Below, in pieces: positions 19,769-20,520 of a stretch of 20,520 bases of DNA; position 1 is the first letter of the stretch; every line of letters starts with the position of its first letter. Source of the DNA: Limnocylindrus sp040397235 (GTDB lineage: Bacteria > Chloroflexota > Limnocylindria > Limnocylindrales > Limnocylindraceae); NCBI GenBank assembly GCA_040397235.1, contig JBBAWH010000007.1:1-20520 (forward strand), in the 5' to 3' direction. The position numbers and the translations under genes were made by a program. Under the pieces are notes generated by a model. The model was not told the origin of the DNA, searched no databases, and saw only the letters and a program-made list of their open reading frames with translations.

Positions 19769-20520
19769 CTAGGCGCGCCTGGCACCTCGCACCCGGAGAC
19801 CGATGCTGGCCGCAGCGGTGAGGCCGGCCAGGATCACCAGTGTGGTCGTCCAGACCGAACCATCACGGTTCGTCTCTGGCAGCACGTAGCTCGGCTCATC
19901 GAGATAGGCGAACTCATAGCCGGTGTCGCTGCTGTACACCGTGGTGTAGAGGCGACCGCCAACCGCGACGATGTTCGTGTCGTAGCAGTCGCAGCTGATG
20001 TACTGCCCTGCGACCGGGAACGGCACGCTCTCTGTGGCCGTGCCATCCGTGCGCCAGAGGCCGGTGTTCGTGCCGTCAGTGGCCTGGAAGTAGAGATAGT
20101 CCCCGAGGGCGGTGAAATAGTACGGGTAGGAGCTATCGGCGCCGCTGGTGCCGGTGTTGATGTCTTGTACCAGTGTGATCGTGCTGCCATCCGTGCGCCA
20201 GAGTTCGTCGCCATGCGTGGCGTCGGTGGCGCGGAAGTAGAGGTAGCCATTGAGGGCGGTGAAATAGTACGGGTAGGAGCTACCGGCGCCGCTGCGGATG
20301 TCGTTCACCAGTTCCGTGGTGGTGCCGTTGGTGCGCCAGAGTTCAGTGCCGTGCGTGTCGTCGGTGGCGTTGAAGTAGAGGAAGTCCCCGAGGGGGGTGA
20401 AATAGCGCGGGTCGGAGCCATCGGTGCCACTGCTGCCGGTGTTGATGTCCATCACTAGTGCGGTGGTGGTGCCGTTGGTGCGCCAGAGTTCATAGCCGTG
20501 CGTGCCGTCATAGGCCTGGA
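19769..20520 (-). CDS. ELWxTDGT-repeat surface protein with LPETN-type sorting signal, 5' end outside window
   Basis: The frame is open to the window edge, so about 250 C-terminal residues are visible. They hold one partial and three further repeats of 46-49 residues with the pattern YLYF-x-A-x-D-x3-G-x-ELWRTDGT and then YFTALG; the last is the most diverged. Such repeats are found in bacterial surface or secreted proteins and are thought to form beta-propeller or hyalin-like blades; the ligand is unknown. After the repeats comes a Cys-containing segment (ISCDCYD), then LPETNRDGS, a hydrophobic helix (TLVILAGLTAAASIGL) and the basic tail RVRGARRA. That is the layout of a sortase signal, with Asn where Gly is usual, 37 residues from the end. 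If no sortase accepts LPETN, the tail would simply be a membrane anchor. The stop is followed by the hairpin element at 19705-19752. Confidence 0.85.
   Translation of the reverse strand, partial: QAYDGTHGYELWRTNGTTTALVMDINTGSSGTDGSDPRYFTPLGDFLYFNATDDTHGTELWRTNGTTTELVNDIRSGAGSSYPYYFTALNGYLYFRATDATHGDELWRTDGSTITLVQDINTGTSGADSSYPYYFTALGDYLYFQATDGTNTGLWRTDGTATESVPFPVAGQYISCDCYDTNIVAVGGRLYTTVYSSDTGYEFAYLDEPSYVLPETNRDGSVWTTTLVILAGLTAAASIGLRVRGARRA
20049..20520 (-). repeat. In-gene tandem DNA repeats of 138-147 bp
   Basis: The segment GTGCGCCAGAG (plus strand) recurs at 20049, 20193, 20331 and 20478, spaced 144, 138 and 147 bp, all multiples of three. Longer shared blocks such as GGTGAAATAGTACGGGTAGG occur in two units. 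High DNA similarity between units suggests recent duplication or gene conversion and marks a site prone to length change. Confidence 0.85.

Overview
The window looks like a scaffold from a high-GC, probably environmental, bacterium. The partial 16S rRNA, the GC-rich codon use and the mix of genes (F420-type luciferase-like oxidoreductase, CDGSH protein, MenA-like prenyltransferase, possible sortase-type surface protein) suggest Chloroflexota, perhaps Limnocylindria-like. That placement is a judgement by eye; a database comparison of the 16S fragment would settle it. A run of exactly 100 N (1461-1560) shows this is a scaffold, with a join inside recR.

Layout. 1-1460: 5' two thirds of a 16S rRNA gene on the minus strand, with its leader and a strong promoter, then the last codons of a hydrophobic protein. 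1561-3626: recR (cut by the gap), dnaX and the small SRP RNA gene with its -10 box, all minus strand. 3737-5821: indoleamine 2,3-dioxygenase (plus) converging on proline dehydrogenase (minus). 5850-8971: a nucleoside 2-deoxyribosyltransferase gene, then a rearranged stretch in which an M60 (enhancin/TCAF-like) metalloprotease lipoprotein lies between the complete ndt gene and a second, diverged copy of its first 27 codons. 9076-11468: a CDGSH Fe-S protein, then a nucleoside hydrolase-MFS transporter operon. 11519-14040: an OafA-type acyltransferase with a fused SGNH domain, converging on a DoxX-like membrane protein. 14072-18093: an operon of beta-ureidopropionase, an F420-type luciferase-like oxidoreductase, dihydropyrimidinase and an S51 peptidase, with a recognisable promoter. 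18223-20520: a PAS-UbiA fusion protein and the 3' end of a repeat-rich surface protein ending in an LPETN sorting-like signal. Each of these last two genes is followed by the same 48-bp hairpin element.

How the genes fit together. Several genes salvage or degrade nucleosides and pyrimidines (ndt, nucleoside hydrolase, dihydropyrimidinase, beta-ureidopropionase). Others degrade amino acids (tryptophan by IDO, proline by ProDH) or act outside the cell on proteins or surface sugars (M60 protease, O-acyltransferase, repeat protein). This fits a heterotroph living on dissolved organic nitrogen.

Points that stand out: the PAS-UbiA fusion; the 81-bp ndt repeat whose five differences are all synonymous and which leaves a 51-codon leader ORF ending 4 nt before the protease gene; a recurring -10-like hexamer exactly 6 nt before start codons, suggesting leaderless transcription; three GTGA stop/start overlaps; dnaX joined directly to recR without ybaB; and the paired 48-bp terminator-like elements.
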